Positions 9,882 to 18,603 of a stretch of 64,000 nt of DNA are shown here, one piece after another. The stretch is taken from contig JAEWBF010000026.1 in the NCBI GenBank assembly GCA_023391285.1, forward strand, positions 1-64,000, given 5' to 3'. Under the pieces are notes generated by a model. The model saw only the letters and a list, made by a program, of their open reading frames with translations. It was not told the DNA's origin and ran no database searches. The position numbers were made by a program, and so were the translations under genes. This DNA is from Verrucomicrobiota bacterium (lineage in GTDB: Bacteria; Verrucomicrobiota; Verrucomicrobiia; Opitutales; Opitutaceae). Numbering within the stretch: position 1 is the first letter of the stretch; each line of letters starts with the position of its first letter.

Positions 9882-11426
9882 ATGTCTCTCCTCCCCTTCA
9901 CTTCCCAGCTCATCGCTGACGTCGGCATTTCCCTTGGCGATGAAGGCAAAGGCCGCCTCATCCCCGAGGTCGCCGACGAGCTTCGCGGCACATCTTCACC
10001 GGTTTCCGTCGTCCTCAAGGTCAACGGCGGCGCCAACTCCGGCCACACCGCCGGAGGCGTAAAACTCAACCTCCTCCCCGCCGGCGTCGTCGTGCGCGAC
10101 GCCGCTCACCTTTGCGTCGGCGCCGGCGTCGTCGCCGATCCGCGCAAATTCCTCTGGGAAGCCCGCCCGCTCGAGCGCAAGGGTCACGAGATCCTCTCCC
10201 GCCTTGTCATCGACGAACGCACCCTCGTCTCCGATCTCAGCCACCGCCTGCTCGACCTCGCGTGGGAAGACTACCGCGTCAACATCCTCGGCGAGGAGCC
10301 GCGCGGCTCGACCGGCCGGGGCATCACGCCCGCCTACCTGGACGAGGTCGGCCAGTGGCAAATCACGTATTCCGATTTTCTCGCCGGCCCCAACTACTTC
10401 GCCCGCAAACTCGCCCAGCGCGCCGATCGCGCGCTGCGCGTCATCCAGCACGTGTGTCGTGTTTCTCCGGATACGTTCGCCGGCTTCTTCGACAAACTCA
10501 CCGCCGCCGAACTCCGCGCCAACGCCGAAGCGATCGAAATGGGCGTCTTCGATCAGGACGAATTCGACTTCACGCGCTTCCGCGGCGCCGAACCGTTCAC
10601 GCTCGATCTCCCGCTGCTCACCGAAACGTATTGGAACGCCGGCGCCGCCCTCGCCAAAAACATCGGCGAAGTCCGCGAACTCATCCTCCGTGAACTCCAC
10701 GCCGGTCGCACCGTCATCGGCGAGTTCGGTCAGGCTTACTGGCTCGACAAGCGCCACGGCTTCTCCCCCAACGTCACCGCTTCGCACACGTTCACGCCCG
10801 AGCTCTTCGAAAGCGCCGGCATACCCGTGCAACGGATACACACCTTCGGCGTCGCCAAGGCCTACGATACCAAGGTCGGCACGCACACGTTCATCACGCA
10901 GATGGACGACGCCCACCCGCTCGCCGTGAAGCTGAAACAAATCGAGTTCGGCACCTCCACCGGCCGCCAGCGCATGGTCGGCTGGTTCGACGCCGTCGAG
11001 AAAGGCGACGTCCTCCGCTACGGCGGCTTCCAGGATCTCATGCTCAACAAATCCGACGCTCTCACCTACTCCGGCGAATGGCGCGGCGAGCTCCTCATTT
11101 GCGTCGCCTACGAGGATCCGAACGGCAAACGCTACCACCACGTCCCGCGCAACGAGGCCGTTCGCAAGACGCTGAAACCTGTTTACACGCGCCACCCCGG
11201 TTGGTCCGAAGACATCTCGAAGGTCCGCCGTTTCTCCGCTCTCCCGCCGAACGCCCAACGCTACGTCGCCGCCATGATGAAGAGCATTCTCGACGTCGCT
11301 TATCACGGGGAAACATGGCCTGCCGCCGACAAGCTTCCCAATCTCCGCTACCTCGGCGTCGGCCCCGAACCGTCGCAAATCATCAAGGACGTGCCGCCCA
11401 CCCCGGAACTCGTCCAACTCGTCTGA
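9882..11426 (+). CDS. purA: adenylosuccinate synthetase, divergent and long
   Basis: 514 residues against about 430 for the usual enzyme, which joins IMP and aspartate using GTP, the first step to AMP. Visible family landmarks: GDEGKGR near the N-terminus (catalytic Asp), [11 protein letters not shown] (catalytic His), [11 protein letters not shown] (IMP-binding loop), [15 protein letters not shown] (equivalent of the KAY-TRVG segment), and a C-terminal LPPNAQRYV...[12 protein letters not shown] (guanine-binding end). The usual GTQWGDEGKGK opening is [10 protein letters not shown]. The start is the ATG of [10 protein letters not shown]; the frame upstream runs through palindrome P3 and is implausible. 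Whether this is the only PurA of the genome cannot be seen. Confidence 0.8.
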   Translation: MSLLPFTSQLIADVGISLGDEGKGRLIPEVADELRGTSSPVSVVLKVNGGANSGHTAGGVKLNLLPAGVVVRDAAHLCVGAGVVADPRKFLWEARPLERKGHEILSRLVIDERTLVSDLSHRLLDLAWEDYRVNILGEEPRGSTGRGITPAYLDEVGQWQITYSDFLAGPNYFARKLAQRADRALRVIQHVCRVSPDTFAGFFDKLTAAELRANAEAIEMGVFDQDEFDFTRFRGAEPFTLDLPLLTETYWNAGAALAKNIGEVRELILRELHAGRTVIGEFGQAYWLDKRHGFSPNVTASHTFTPELFESAGIPVQRIHTFGVAKAYDTKVGTHTFITQMDDAHPLAVKLKQIEFGTSTGRQRMVGWFDAVEKGDVLRYGGFQDLMLNKSDALTYSGEWRGELLICVAYEDPNGKRYHHVPRNEAVRKTLKPVYTRHPGWSEDISKVRRFSALPPNAQRYVAAMMKSILDVAYHGETWPAADKLPNLRYLGVGPEPSQIIKDVPPTPELVQLV

Positions 11427-11456
11427 GCGCCCGCGCAATCGCGCCTCCATCGCGCC

Positions 11457-12017
11457 TCAAGCCTTCCGCCGGTGCTCCTGCTCCTGCCAAAACGGTGGGT
11501 GAGAAAATCGTTCGCCCAGTTTGCCGCGACTCTCCGTCTTCACGCTTTCGCCCGTCAGCGACGCAGGAGGCACTTCGCAAAGTGTCCAATATTCATACAT
11601 GAGCCGGAGGCATTTCCTGAGCTCATCGCTCGTGCCCGGTTTCGCAATATAGCTCGCCGCACCGAGCTGATAAGCCGTCTTCACATCGTCGGGATCCGAC
11701 GAGCCGGAGAACACCACCGTCGGAATAATCGCGAGATCCGGCCGCGACCGCATGTATTCGAGCACCGCGAAGCCGTCCGCCACCGGCATCTTCAAATCGG
11801 TCAGAACGAAACAGGGATAAGGATTCGCCGCGCGATCGGCAAATTTGTCCTGGCCGCTCAAATACGCGATCGCCTGCGCGCCATCTTCAACCGTCCTAAT
11901 TTCCTTCTCCAGTCCAGCCAAACGAAGCCCCGCGACGATCAGCTCCCGATCGATGGGGCTATCGTCCACGACGAGCACTACACCAGTCCGCCGCATCCAT
12001 TGAGATTCGACCGACAC
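11457..12017 (-). CDS. single-domain response regulator
   Basis: 186 residues. A CheY-like receiver (about 12-145) has acidic residues VVDDS (18-19), phosphoacceptor D74 in VLTDLKMP, Ser/Thr in VVFSGSS, and K126 in SYIAKP. The layout, with an inserted loop around residues 55-68, resembles the Rcp1-like regulators that work with phytochrome or hybrid kinases. No output domain follows; the C-terminal 40 residues are charged and probably disordered. It is alone on this strand, separated by 77 bp from folC upstream. Its partner kinase is not adjacent. Confidence 0.85.
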   Translation of the reverse strand: MSVESQWMRRTGVVLVVDDSPIDRELIVAGLRLAGLEKEIRTVEDGAQAIAYLSGQDKFADRAANPYPCFVLTDLKMPVADGFAVLEYMRSRPDLAIIPTVVFSGSSDPDDVKTAYQLGAASYIAKPGTSDELRKCLRLMYEYWTLCEVPPASLTGESVKTESRGKLGERFSHPPFWQEQEHRRKA

Positions 12018-12094
12018 CGATGCGACGCAACCGCCATTCCACGTCTTTTTGCCTGATCGGCTCGCTCGGTAAACGCCTTAACGCGCCATCGAGT

Positions 12095-13366
12095 TTAGGA
12101 TGATCGCTCGAGCCGCGCCATCACCTCTCCGAGCGAATAGATCGAGCCCGTCACCACCACGACGTCTCCCGCTTCTCCGGCCTCACATTTTCCGCGGCCG
12201 GGGAAAAGTCGCGACACCCGATCCGGAATAACCGCGCCGGAAAACTCACGCGGAACAAGCGATTGCAATCGCTCCACCGGCACCGCGCGAACATCCCGCG
12301 GCTCGATCAAGTGAATCGCTCGCGCATGGCGGCTGATCGCCTCCAACAACGGCCCCGCGCGCTCCACTCCCAACACCCCCAAAACGACAATCGGTTGCCT
12401 CCCCGTTTCCGCCCGCAGCTGCGCAAGGTTCGCCTGCAGCGTCTCTGCGCCTTCGGAGTTATGCGACGCATCTAGAATCACCGTTCGCCCGCCCACCTCC
12501 CGCGTCTCCCATCGCCCCGGCCACGCCGCACTCGCCAGACCTTTGCCGATAATTTCGTCCGTCATCCTCCATCGCCCGCCGAGCATCCGTGCCGCCAACA
12601 CTGCGGTGCCCGCGTTCCAACGCTGATACGCTCCCGCCAAAGTCGGTCGCGGATACGCTTCGATGTCCTCGCCGAAAATCTCACGCACCGACACGCACCG
12701 CGCGCCCTTTCGCTCCGCTGTTTCCCTGATCACTCGCTCTTCCCCGGGCGGCATCCGCCCCATCACCACCGGCCGCCCGGGCTTGATGATGCCCGCCTTC
12801 GCCCGCGCGATGTCCTCCAACGAGTTTCCCAGCCATTCGCAATGATCCAGCCCAATCGACGTGATCACGCTGATCTCGGGTTCGACAATATTCGTCGCGT
12901 CGAACTCTCCCCCCAGTCCCACCTCGATCACCGCAATATCGCACCGTGCCCGCGCAAACGTCAGAAAGGCCATCGCCGTCATCCATTCGAAGAAGGAAGG
13001 CCGCATCTCCGCGCCTTGCTCTGCTTCGATTTGTTCAGACACCGAGGTCAACTCAGTCACGAAAGCCACGATTTCCTCGTCCGTGAGCCGCTCGCGATTC
13101 ACCTGCACCCGCTCGCCGAGATGAATCAAATGCGGCGACGTATAAAGGCCGACGCGCCACCCCGCCGCGCGCAGCATCGCTTCGATCATCGCCGCGACAG
13201 ACCCTTTGCCATTCGTGCCCGCCACGTGCACCACCGGCATTGTCCGCTCGGGATTCCCCAGCGCCGCCGCCAGTGGACGCATGCGATCGATGCCCAACCG
13301 TCCGCCGCGTGGCTTGAGCGCATACAACTGGTCCACCAACGCCCGATAATCGGCCGGCGTGCCCAT
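12095..13366 (-). CDS. folC: folylpolyglutamate synthase / dihydrofolate synthase
   Basis: 423 residues, normal for FolC, a Mur-ligase-family enzyme that adds glutamate to dihydropteroate and folates using ATP. Seen: the P-loop HVAGTNGKGSVAAMIEAML, the EVGLGGEFDATNIV segment, the SIGLDHCEWLG motif and the C-terminal ligase domain with ILDASHNSEGAE. It is the last gene of a minus-strand cluster with accD (70-bp gap), the accD-folC neighbourhood known from many bacteria. Confidence 0.93.
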   Translation of the reverse strand: MGTPADYRALVDQLYALKPRGGRLGIDRMRPLAAALGNPERTMPVVHVAGTNGKGSVAAMIEAMLRAAGWRVGLYTSPHLIHLGERVQVNRERLTDEEIVAFVTELTSVSEQIEAEQGAEMRPSFFEWMTAMAFLTFARARCDIAVIEVGLGGEFDATNIVEPEISVITSIGLDHCEWLGNSLEDIARAKAGIIKPGRPVVMGRMPPGEERVIRETAERKGARCVSVREIFGEDIEAYPRPTLAGAYQRWNAGTAVLAARMLGGRWRMTDEIIGKGLASAAWPGRWETREVGGRTVILDASHNSEGAETLQANLAQLRAETGRQPIVVLGVLGVERAGPLLEAISRHARAIHLIEPRDVRAVPVERLQSLVPREFSGAVIPDRVSRLFPGRGKCEAGEAGDVVVVTGSIYSLGEVMARLERSS

Positions 13367-13436
13367 GTTCCAGTCCGTTGGTGTTAACTCGCCGACCGAT
13401 GCAACTCCACTCGCACCGGCCTTCGCCGAGGCGCGC

Positions 13437-14312
13437 TCACTTCTTCGCGGTCACCGGCTGCGCGGGTTTTTTCTTCACATACAACGCCAGCAGCAGATCG
13501 CCCAGGCGTTCGCGCATTTCGAGCCGGTCCACAATCTGGTCGACCAGCCCGTGCTTCAGCAAAAACTCCGAGGTCTGAAATCCGGGCGGCAGCGTCTGCT
13601 TCGTCGTGTCCTTGATCACGCGCGGACCCGCAAAACCAATCAGCGCCCCCGGCTCCGCCAGAATCACGTCGCCCAAGGTCGCAAAGCTCGCCGACACCCC
13701 GCCCGTCGTCGGATGCGTCAGCACCGAAATGTAGGGCAGCTTCGCTTCCGCCAACCGCGACAGCGCCGCGCTCGTCTTGGCCATCTGCATCAGCGAAAGA
13801 ATCCCTTCCTGCATCCGCGCGCCACCCGATGTGCTGAAGATGATGCACGGAATCTTCCGCTTCAACGCCGTCTCGATCGTGCGCGTGATCTTCTCGCCCG
13901 CGGCCGATCCCAAGGTGCCGCCGCAGAAACGAAAATCCATCACCGCAATCGACACGTCGATGCCCTGAATCTTGCCCGTGCCGGTAATTACCGCCTCCGG
14001 CAGCCCGCTGTCTTTTTCGTATTTCTTGATCCGCACCGGATACGGCGCCGAATCCACAAATTGCAGCGGATCGCCCGATTTGATCGTCGCGCCGGTCTCC
14101 ACGAACGTCCCTTCGTCCATCAACCGCCGGATCCGCTCGCGCGCTCCGATCGGAAAATGATGTCCGCTTTTCGGCACCACCATTTGGTTGTCTTCGATTT
14201 CCTTGGTGAAAACCGCTTCACCGGAAACCGGGTCTTTCGTGTAGAGCCCTTCCGGGATCTCCTTCTTGCGCGTGCGGCGGACCGTGTAGGTCGGCTTGTT
14301 GAAATGACTCAT
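13437..14312 (-). CDS. accD: acetyl-CoA carboxylase carboxyltransferase subunit beta lacking the zinc ribbon cysteines
   Basis: 291 residues. Carries the carboxyltransferase fold that, with AccA, moves CO2 from carboxybiotin to acetyl-CoA to make malonyl-CoA. Landmarks include GTGKIQGIDVSIAVMDF, the oxyanion-hole stretch STSGGARMQEG, and HPTTGGVSASFA. The N-terminal segment aligns with the usual zinc ribbon (IPEGLYTK... to ...GHHFPIGARERI), but all four zinc-binding cysteines are replaced, at positions 27 (D), 30 (S), 46 (V) and 49 (S). The rest is intact, so it is likely an active variant rather than a pseudogene. Located 6 bp after comF. Confidence 0.92.
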   Translation of the reverse strand: MSHFNKPTYTVRRTRKKEIPEGLYTKDPVSGEAVFTKEIEDNQMVVPKSGHHFPIGARERIRRLMDEGTFVETGATIKSGDPLQFVDSAPYPVRIKKYEKDSGLPEAVITGTGKIQGIDVSIAVMDFRFCGGTLGSAAGEKITRTIETALKRKIPCIIFSTSGGARMQEGILSLMQMAKTSAALSRLAEAKLPYISVLTHPTTGGVSASFATLGDVILAEPGALIGFAGPRVIKDTTKQTLPPGFQTSEFLLKHGLVDQIVDRLEMRERLGDLLLALYVKKKPAQPVTAKK

Positions 14313-14318
14313 GATTCG

Positions 14319-15056
14319 TCAGCCGTGGCCAAAAGTAACAACGTTCAGTTGCGTGCAACCCGCTCTCCGCAGGACCAACGCGCAGCTGTTGAGTGTGGAA
14401 CCTGTCGTGAAAACATCGTCGACCAGCAGATAAGAGTGGCCGGCACTTATGGGCACGCCTTTCGCGAGTGCAAAGGCATTTTTGAGGTTCAGCTGCCGCG
14501 TGCGCCGGTCGTGATGCGTTTGCGAAACGGTATCCACCGTCCGTCGCAACAACTGCCGCACGGTCGCTCCGCCTCCCGCCGCCCGCGCCAGACACTCCGC
14601 CACCAGCTCGCTTTGATTATAGCCGCGTTCGCGCAACTTCCGCGGATGCAACGGCACCGGCACCAAGATCGCCCCGCGCGCCAGCTCCAATACGTGCGTC
14701 GCCTTCCGGAACACCGTTTCGATATCCCGCAACACCTGCATCCCGCGGTGATATTTCAACTCGTGCACCAACGCCCGTCCCGCGCCTTTCAACAACACCG
14801 CGGTCCGCCCTTCGTGAAACGCCGGTGCCAAGCCTTCGCAATGCGGACACGACCGCTCTCCTTCGACCACGCCATAAAACGGATGCCCGCACGTCGTGCA
14901 ATGCGGCGCCCGCACATAGTCCATCAACCCCGCGCACTTCGCACACACATGCCGCAGCTCCGCCTCTTCCTCCACCAGCCCGCGGCACTGCACGCAGATG
15001 GGTGGAAACACCACATCGCTCGCTCCGCGCAACGTTTCCCGCAGCAGCGTTTTCAT
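14319..15056 (-). CDS. comF: ComF-family phosphoribosyltransferase-like protein
   Basis: 245 residues. The N-terminus has zinc-finger cysteine pairs (CVQC, CAKC, CTTC, CPHC), then an amidophosphoribosyltransferase-like domain with VPVPLHPRKLRERGYNQSE and the PRPP-binding loop LLVDDVFTTGST. ComF/GntX proteins are needed for DNA uptake in competent bacteria and are otherwise of uncertain role. The start ATG at 15056 overlaps the truA stop by 4 bp (ATGA); the frame upstream is antisense noise. Confidence 0.88.
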   Translation of the reverse strand: MKTLLRETLRGASDVVFPPICVQCRGLVEEEAELRHVCAKCAGLMDYVRAPHCTTCGHPFYGVVEGERSCPHCEGLAPAFHEGRTAVLLKGAGRALVHELKYHRGMQVLRDIETVFRKATHVLELARGAILVPVPLHPRKLRERGYNQSELVAECLARAAGGGATVRQLLRRTVDTVSQTHHDRRTRQLNLKNAFALAKGVPISAGHSYLLVDDVFTTGSTLNSCALVLRRAGCTQLNVVTFGHG

Positions 15057-15817
15057 CGCCCGTAAAACACCTTCACCAGAAACAAGCCTTGCGGCGGCGC
15101 CGTCTGCACCACCGCCGTCCGCTGACGCGATTCCAAAATCCGCCGCACCTGCGCCGCCGAAACTTTTCCTTCCCCGACCGACACCAACACGCCGGCCAGG
15201 CTGCGCACCATCTTGTAGAGAAACCCGTCCGCTTCCGCGACAATCCGGATCAGACTTCCTCGCCGCATCACATTCAGCCCTCGCAACTCCCGCACCGTGT
15301 CTTCGCGCTCCGGTCCGTTCAGCGCCGTGAACGCCCGGAAATCGTGCTTCCCGCACAACACCTCCGCCGCCGCTTGCATCGCAGCGAGGTCCAGCGGCCG
15401 AAACACCGGCCAGCTATACGGACGCGTGAACGGGTCCGCATCGCCGAGATGCACGCGATACTCGTAACGCTTTCCCGTCGCCTGAAACCGCGAATGAAAA
15501 TCCGGCTTCGCCGGCTGCACCGACTTCACCTGAATCGTCCGCGGCAAACCGATCCGAAACGCTGCCAGCATCTTCTCCGGCCCGTGCCGCCACGCCGCAT
15601 CGAAATGAAACACCTGACCCAACGCATGCACACCGGCATCCGTCCGCCCGCTGCCGTGAATGCGTATCAGCTTTCCGAATATCTCGGTGATGCGGGTCTC
15701 GATCACGTCCTGCACCGCGCGCCCGCCCGATTGGCTCTGCCAGCCCGCGAAATCGCCGCCGTCATACGCGCACACGCATTTCCACCGCGTCACGCTCGTT
15801 GTTTCTGTCCCCTTCAT
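15053..15817 (-). CDS. truA: tRNA pseudouridine(38-40) synthase
   Basis: 254 residues. Converts uridines 38-40 of the anticodon arm to pseudouridine. The catalytic aspartate is D60 in GSGRTDAGVHA; the N-terminal AYDGGDFAGWQSQ and the central FHSRFQATGKRYEYRV are typical TruA blocks. The start overlaps the ruvX stop by 4 bp and the stop overlaps comF by 4 bp, so the three genes are translationally coupled. Confidence 0.95.
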   Translation of the reverse strand: MKGTETTSVTRWKCVCAYDGGDFAGWQSQSGGRAVQDVIETRITEIFGKLIRIHGSGRTDAGVHALGQVFHFDAAWRHGPEKMLAAFRIGLPRTIQVKSVQPAKPDFHSRFQATGKRYEYRVHLGDADPFTRPYSWPVFRPLDLAAMQAAAEVLCGKHDFRAFTALNGPEREDTVRELRGLNVMRRGSLIRIVAEADGFLYKMVRSLAGVLVSVGEGKVSAAQVRRILESRQRTAVVQTAPPQGLFLVKVFYGR

Positions 15818-16251
15818 TCTTCCTCCGGCGGATCGAGCAGCGGCGGATTCCGCTGGTCCAAAAAATCCTGCAAAATCAACGTCGCCGCTCGCGAGTCGAT
15901 CAGTCCGCTCGCGCGCACTTCGCGCCGTTTCGCTTTCGCGATGGTCGCCTCCGCTTCGTAGCTCGTGAGCCGTTCGTCGACGAGATGCACCGGCACCCCG
16001 AGCTCCACCCGCAGCTTTTCCGCCAGCGCCTCCGCCTCCTTCGCCTTCGGCCCCACGCTGTCGTCCATGTTCAAGGGATGTCCCACCACGATCTCATCCA
16101 CCCGCCGCGCCCGCGCCACCGCCACCAGCGCCTGCCATCGCTTCCCTTCATCCGCTTCCGTCAACGCCGGCAACGGCGTCGCCACGCCGAGTTCGTCGCC
16201 AAACGACAACCCGATCCGGCGCGTGCCATAATCGATTCCCAGGAAACGCAT
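15814..16251 (-). CDS. ruvX: putative pre-16S rRNA nuclease / Holliday junction resolvase-like YqgF
   Basis: 145 residues, the usual size. RNase H-like fold with the first catalytic aspartate in FLGIDYGTRRIGLSFGD, the mid motif VVGHPLNMDDS and the third acidic block VDERLTSYEAEA; ATLILQDFLD closes the domain. The family processes the 5' end of 16S rRNA in E. coli and may act on recombination intermediates. First gene of the ruvX-truA-comF-accD-folC cluster; its start lies 79 bp from the divergent moeB-like gene. Confidence 0.93.
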   Translation of the reverse strand: MRFLGIDYGTRRIGLSFGDELGVATPLPALTEADEGKRWQALVAVARARRVDEIVVGHPLNMDDSVGPKAKEAEALAEKLRVELGVPVHLVDERLTSYEAEATIAKAKRREVRASGLIDSRAATLILQDFLDQRNPPLLDPPEEE

Positions 16252-16330
16252 GCGCCGTCATTTCCGACCACCGCCCGCCACGGCGCAATTTCATTTGCGA
16301 GCCGCCTCTTGCCTCGCGACTTTCCGCCCA

Positions 16331-17473
16331 ATGCCCGATCCGCTGCCCGCTCTCACGCCCGCCGAGCTCTCGCGCTATTCGCGCCACATCCTGCTCGATG
16401 AGCTCGGCGTCGAAGGCCAGCGCCGGCTCGCCGCCGCGCGCGTGCTCGTCATCGGCGCCGGCGGCCTGGGCAGCCCGGCCGCCCTGTATCTCACCGCCGC
16501 CGGCATCGGCACCGTGGGCATCACGGACATCGATCGCGTCGAGGATCACAACCTTCAGCGCCAGCTGCTCCACGATACCGCATCCGTCGGCGAACCCAAG
16601 GTCGCCTCCGCCGCCCGCCGACTCCGCGCGCTAAACCCGCATATTCGCGTCGTCGAACATCCGGAAGGCGTCACCGATGAAAACGCCGTGTCCTTGTTTT
16701 CCCACTACGACATCGTTCTCGACGGCACCGACAACTTCACCGCCCGCTATCGCAACAACGACGCTGCCTTTGCCGCCAAGAAACCGCTCGTTTTCGGCAG
16801 CATCTTCAAGTTCGAGGGTCAGGTCTCCGTCTTCGATCCCGCGCGCGGCGCGCCTTGCTACCGCTGCCTGTTTCCCGATCCGCCGCGGCCCGGCAGCGTT
16901 CCCGGCTGCGGCGAAGCCGGCGTCATCGGCGCCTTGTGCGGTGTCATTGGCAGCCTCCAGGCCATCGAAGCCATCAAGCTCGCCGCCGGCATCGGCGAGC
17001 CATTGCTCGAACGGCTGCTCACCTACGACGCGCTGACGCAGCGTTTTCAGACCTTCTCGCTTCCGCGTAATCCCGCCTGTCCGTGCTGCGGCGATACGCC
17101 TGTATCCACGGTTTCAACACACAGAGAAACCCCCGCCCCCGCCATGGACCATCCGCTCGAAATCTCGGTTGCCGAAGCCAGCACGCTCCTGCGCAACTCG
17201 CCCGATAAGGTCACGCTGATCGACGTTCGTGAACCGTGGGAAACCGAGATCTGCCGCGTGGCGGGCGCCGAGTTCATTCCGATGCGTCAAGTCCCCGAAC
17301 ACCTCGGTTCACTGCCCCGCAATCGACAGCTGCTCGTGATGTGCCACCACGGCGCGCGCAGCCAACGTGTCACCGAATTTCTCCGTGCCAACGGCTTCAC
17401 CGCCGCGACCAACATCGCCGGCGGAATCGCCGCGTGGGCGGACGAGATCGACCCGTCCTTGGCTCGCTACTGA
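16331..17473 (+). CDS. moeB: MoeB/ThiF-type sulfur-carrier adenylyltransferase with C-terminal rhodanese domain
   Basis: 380 residues. The E1-like domain (about 1-245) starts RYSRHILLDELGVEGQRRL and has the ATP-binding loop VIGAGGLGSPAALYLTAAGI, DGTDNFTARYRNNDA and the zinc pairs CYRC and CPCC. A rhodanese domain (about 275-380) follows, with active cysteine in LLVMCHHGARSQRV. This MoeZ-like layout adenylates and thiolates ubiquitin-like sulfur carriers (MoaD, ThiS or similar) for molybdopterin, thiamine or thiolated-amino-acid synthesis. No carrier protein gene is adjacent, so the target pathway is open. The start is the ATG of MPDPLPALTP. Confidence 0.88.
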   Translation: MPDPLPALTPAELSRYSRHILLDELGVEGQRRLAAARVLVIGAGGLGSPAALYLTAAGIGTVGITDIDRVEDHNLQRQLLHDTASVGEPKVASAARRLRALNPHIRVVEHPEGVTDENAVSLFSHYDIVLDGTDNFTARYRNNDAAFAAKKPLVFGSIFKFEGQVSVFDPARGAPCYRCLFPDPPRPGSVPGCGEAGVIGALCGVIGSLQAIEAIKLAAGIGEPLLERLLTYDALTQRFQTFSLPRNPACPCCGDTPVSTVSTHRETPAPAMDHPLEISVAEASTLLRNSPDKVTLIDVREPWETEICRVAGAEFIPMRQVPEHLGSLPRNRQLLVMCHHGARSQRVTEFLRANGFTAATNIAGGIAAWADEIDPSLARY

Positions 17474-17503
17474 CGTCCCCCTCTTCCTTCCTCACGCGCC
17501 GCC

Positions 17504-17530
17504 AACGTGTAACCTAATAGGTTACACGTT
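17504..17530. promoter_or_regulatory. 27-bp perfect palindrome between convergent genes
   Basis: Arms AACGTGTAACCTA / TAGGTTACACGTT (13 bp, perfect) around a single A. It sits between the stop codons of the moeB-like gene and the convergent aminotransferase gene. It has no T-tract. It has the same GTGT...CTAAT...ACAC style as palindrome P3 but different half-sites. It may be a protein binding site or a bidirectional hairpin terminator. Confidence 0.55.
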
Positions 17531-17541
17531 TCCCGGCGCGT

Positions 17542-18462
17542 TCACACCCGCAGCTCCGCCCGCCGCGCCGCATAATCGCGCGCATACTCCGCAAAGGCGC
17601 GCTTTAGCTTCATTGTCACCGTTTCGTCGCCGAGCGCGAAAGGGTGCCCATCGATGCGCGCCACCGGCGCAATATCCTTCGTGGTCGATAATAGAAAACA
17701 TTCATCCATCCGCTCCAACATCGCCGGCGTAATCGTCTCCTCGCTTATCTTCACTCCGGCCGCGGGACCCACTTTGTCCATCAACACGCGCCGCGTCGTT
17801 CCACCCAATATGCCCGCGCTCATCGGCGGCGTGATCACTTTCCCGTCACGCACAAACGCAATGTTCATCACCGCCGCTTCCGTGATTTCTCCGGCAAGAT
17901 TCAACATCACCACTTCCTCCGCCCCGCGCGATCGCGCTTCGCGCAAGCAGAGTAGATTGTTCAAGTAATTCCCCGTCTTCCACGACGGATCGAGACTTCC
18001 GACCGGATTCCGCCGCAATCCCGTCGCAATCGACAAATGCATGCCTTCGCGGGCCTTTGTCTCCGACAAATTCGGATTCGATCGGACGAGCAACACATAG
18101 TCGCTGCGGTCCGCCAGCGCGGGATCGAGTCCAATCGGTCCGCCGCCACGGGTGATTTGTAGGCGGATGTAAAGATCACCTTTATCTCCCGTCCGTTCAC
18201 GATACGCCGCAACCGTTCGCTGGATCTCGCGCAGCGCCGCCCGCGCGTCGAACGGCAGCGTCAAGTAAAGCGCCGCCGCCGATCGCTCCAGTCGCTGCCA
18301 GTGCTCCTCCCACGAAAAGACGACGCCGTGATACGTCCGCCAAACTTCATAGATCGCATCGCCATACAGGAATCCACGATTGATCGGCGCAACGGAAGGT
18401 TCGCTCGCATCATGCAGCCGCCCGTTCGTGCACGCTTGGATATACGCTGAATCGAAAGCCAT
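17542..18462 (-). CDS. class IV aminotransferase (branched-chain or D-amino-acid type)
   Basis: 306 residues. A PLP-dependent fold type IV enzyme. Landmarks are NRGFLYGDAIYEVWRTYHG, the Schiff-base lysine K162 in PSWKTGNYLNNLL, EEVVMLNLAGEITEAAVMNI and the cofactor phosphate-binding GILGGTTRRVLMD. The family contains IlvE, D-alanine aminotransferase and aminodeoxychorismate lyase, which cannot be separated safely by eye. The start used is the second methionine (MAFDSAYIQACTNG), ten residues into the open frame, because it fits family N-termini. Convergent with the moeB-like gene, 68 bp apart. Confidence 0.85.
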   Translation of the reverse strand: MAFDSAYIQACTNGRLHDASEPSVAPINRGFLYGDAIYEVWRTYHGVVFSWEEHWQRLERSAAALYLTLPFDARAALREIQRTVAAYRERTGDKGDLYIRLQITRGGGPIGLDPALADRSDYVLLVRSNPNLSETKAREGMHLSIATGLRRNPVGSLDPSWKTGNYLNNLLCLREARSRGAEEVVMLNLAGEITEAAVMNIAFVRDGKVITPPMSAGILGGTTRRVLMDKVGPAAGVKISEETITPAMLERMDECFLLSTTKDIAPVARIDGHPFALGDETVTMKLKRAFAEYARDYAARRAELRV

Positions 18463-18554
18463 GCCGTCACCCTGACCAAACCAGCCCCACACGCTAATCC
18501 GAAATGAACTCGCGCATTAAAATCGCGACATCTTCGCTATGTATCTCCGCCAAC

Positions 18555-18581
18555 AAAAAAGCCCTCGCTCGCGCGAGGGCT
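18555..18581 (-). terminator. intrinsic terminator for the 18604-18996 gene
   Basis: On the minus strand a perfect 9-bp stem AGCCCTCGC / GCGAGGGCT with a four-base loop runs into TTTTTT. It lies 22 bp after the stop codon of the small HTH gene. Confidence 0.85.
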
Positions 18582-18603
18582 CTAAAATTTTAAAGCAGCT
18601 TGC

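Noticed and set aside
9996..11450. 484-residue open frame on the minus strand
   Set aside because: It is antisense to purA. High GC3 of the real gene removes stop codons from this frame, and the translation is a biased string of Gly, Val, Glu and Asp with no fold-like pattern. The same holds for long antisense frames over mfd (26001-27449), wzt (53611-54843) and the giant repeat gene (58262-59503).
13585..13596. A third GGCGGCAGCGTC match
   Set aside because: It lies inside the accD coding sequence on the non-coding strand, lacks the GCACC part and the leader position, and can be explained by codon bias. It shows that the 12-mer alone is not proof of an ops site.
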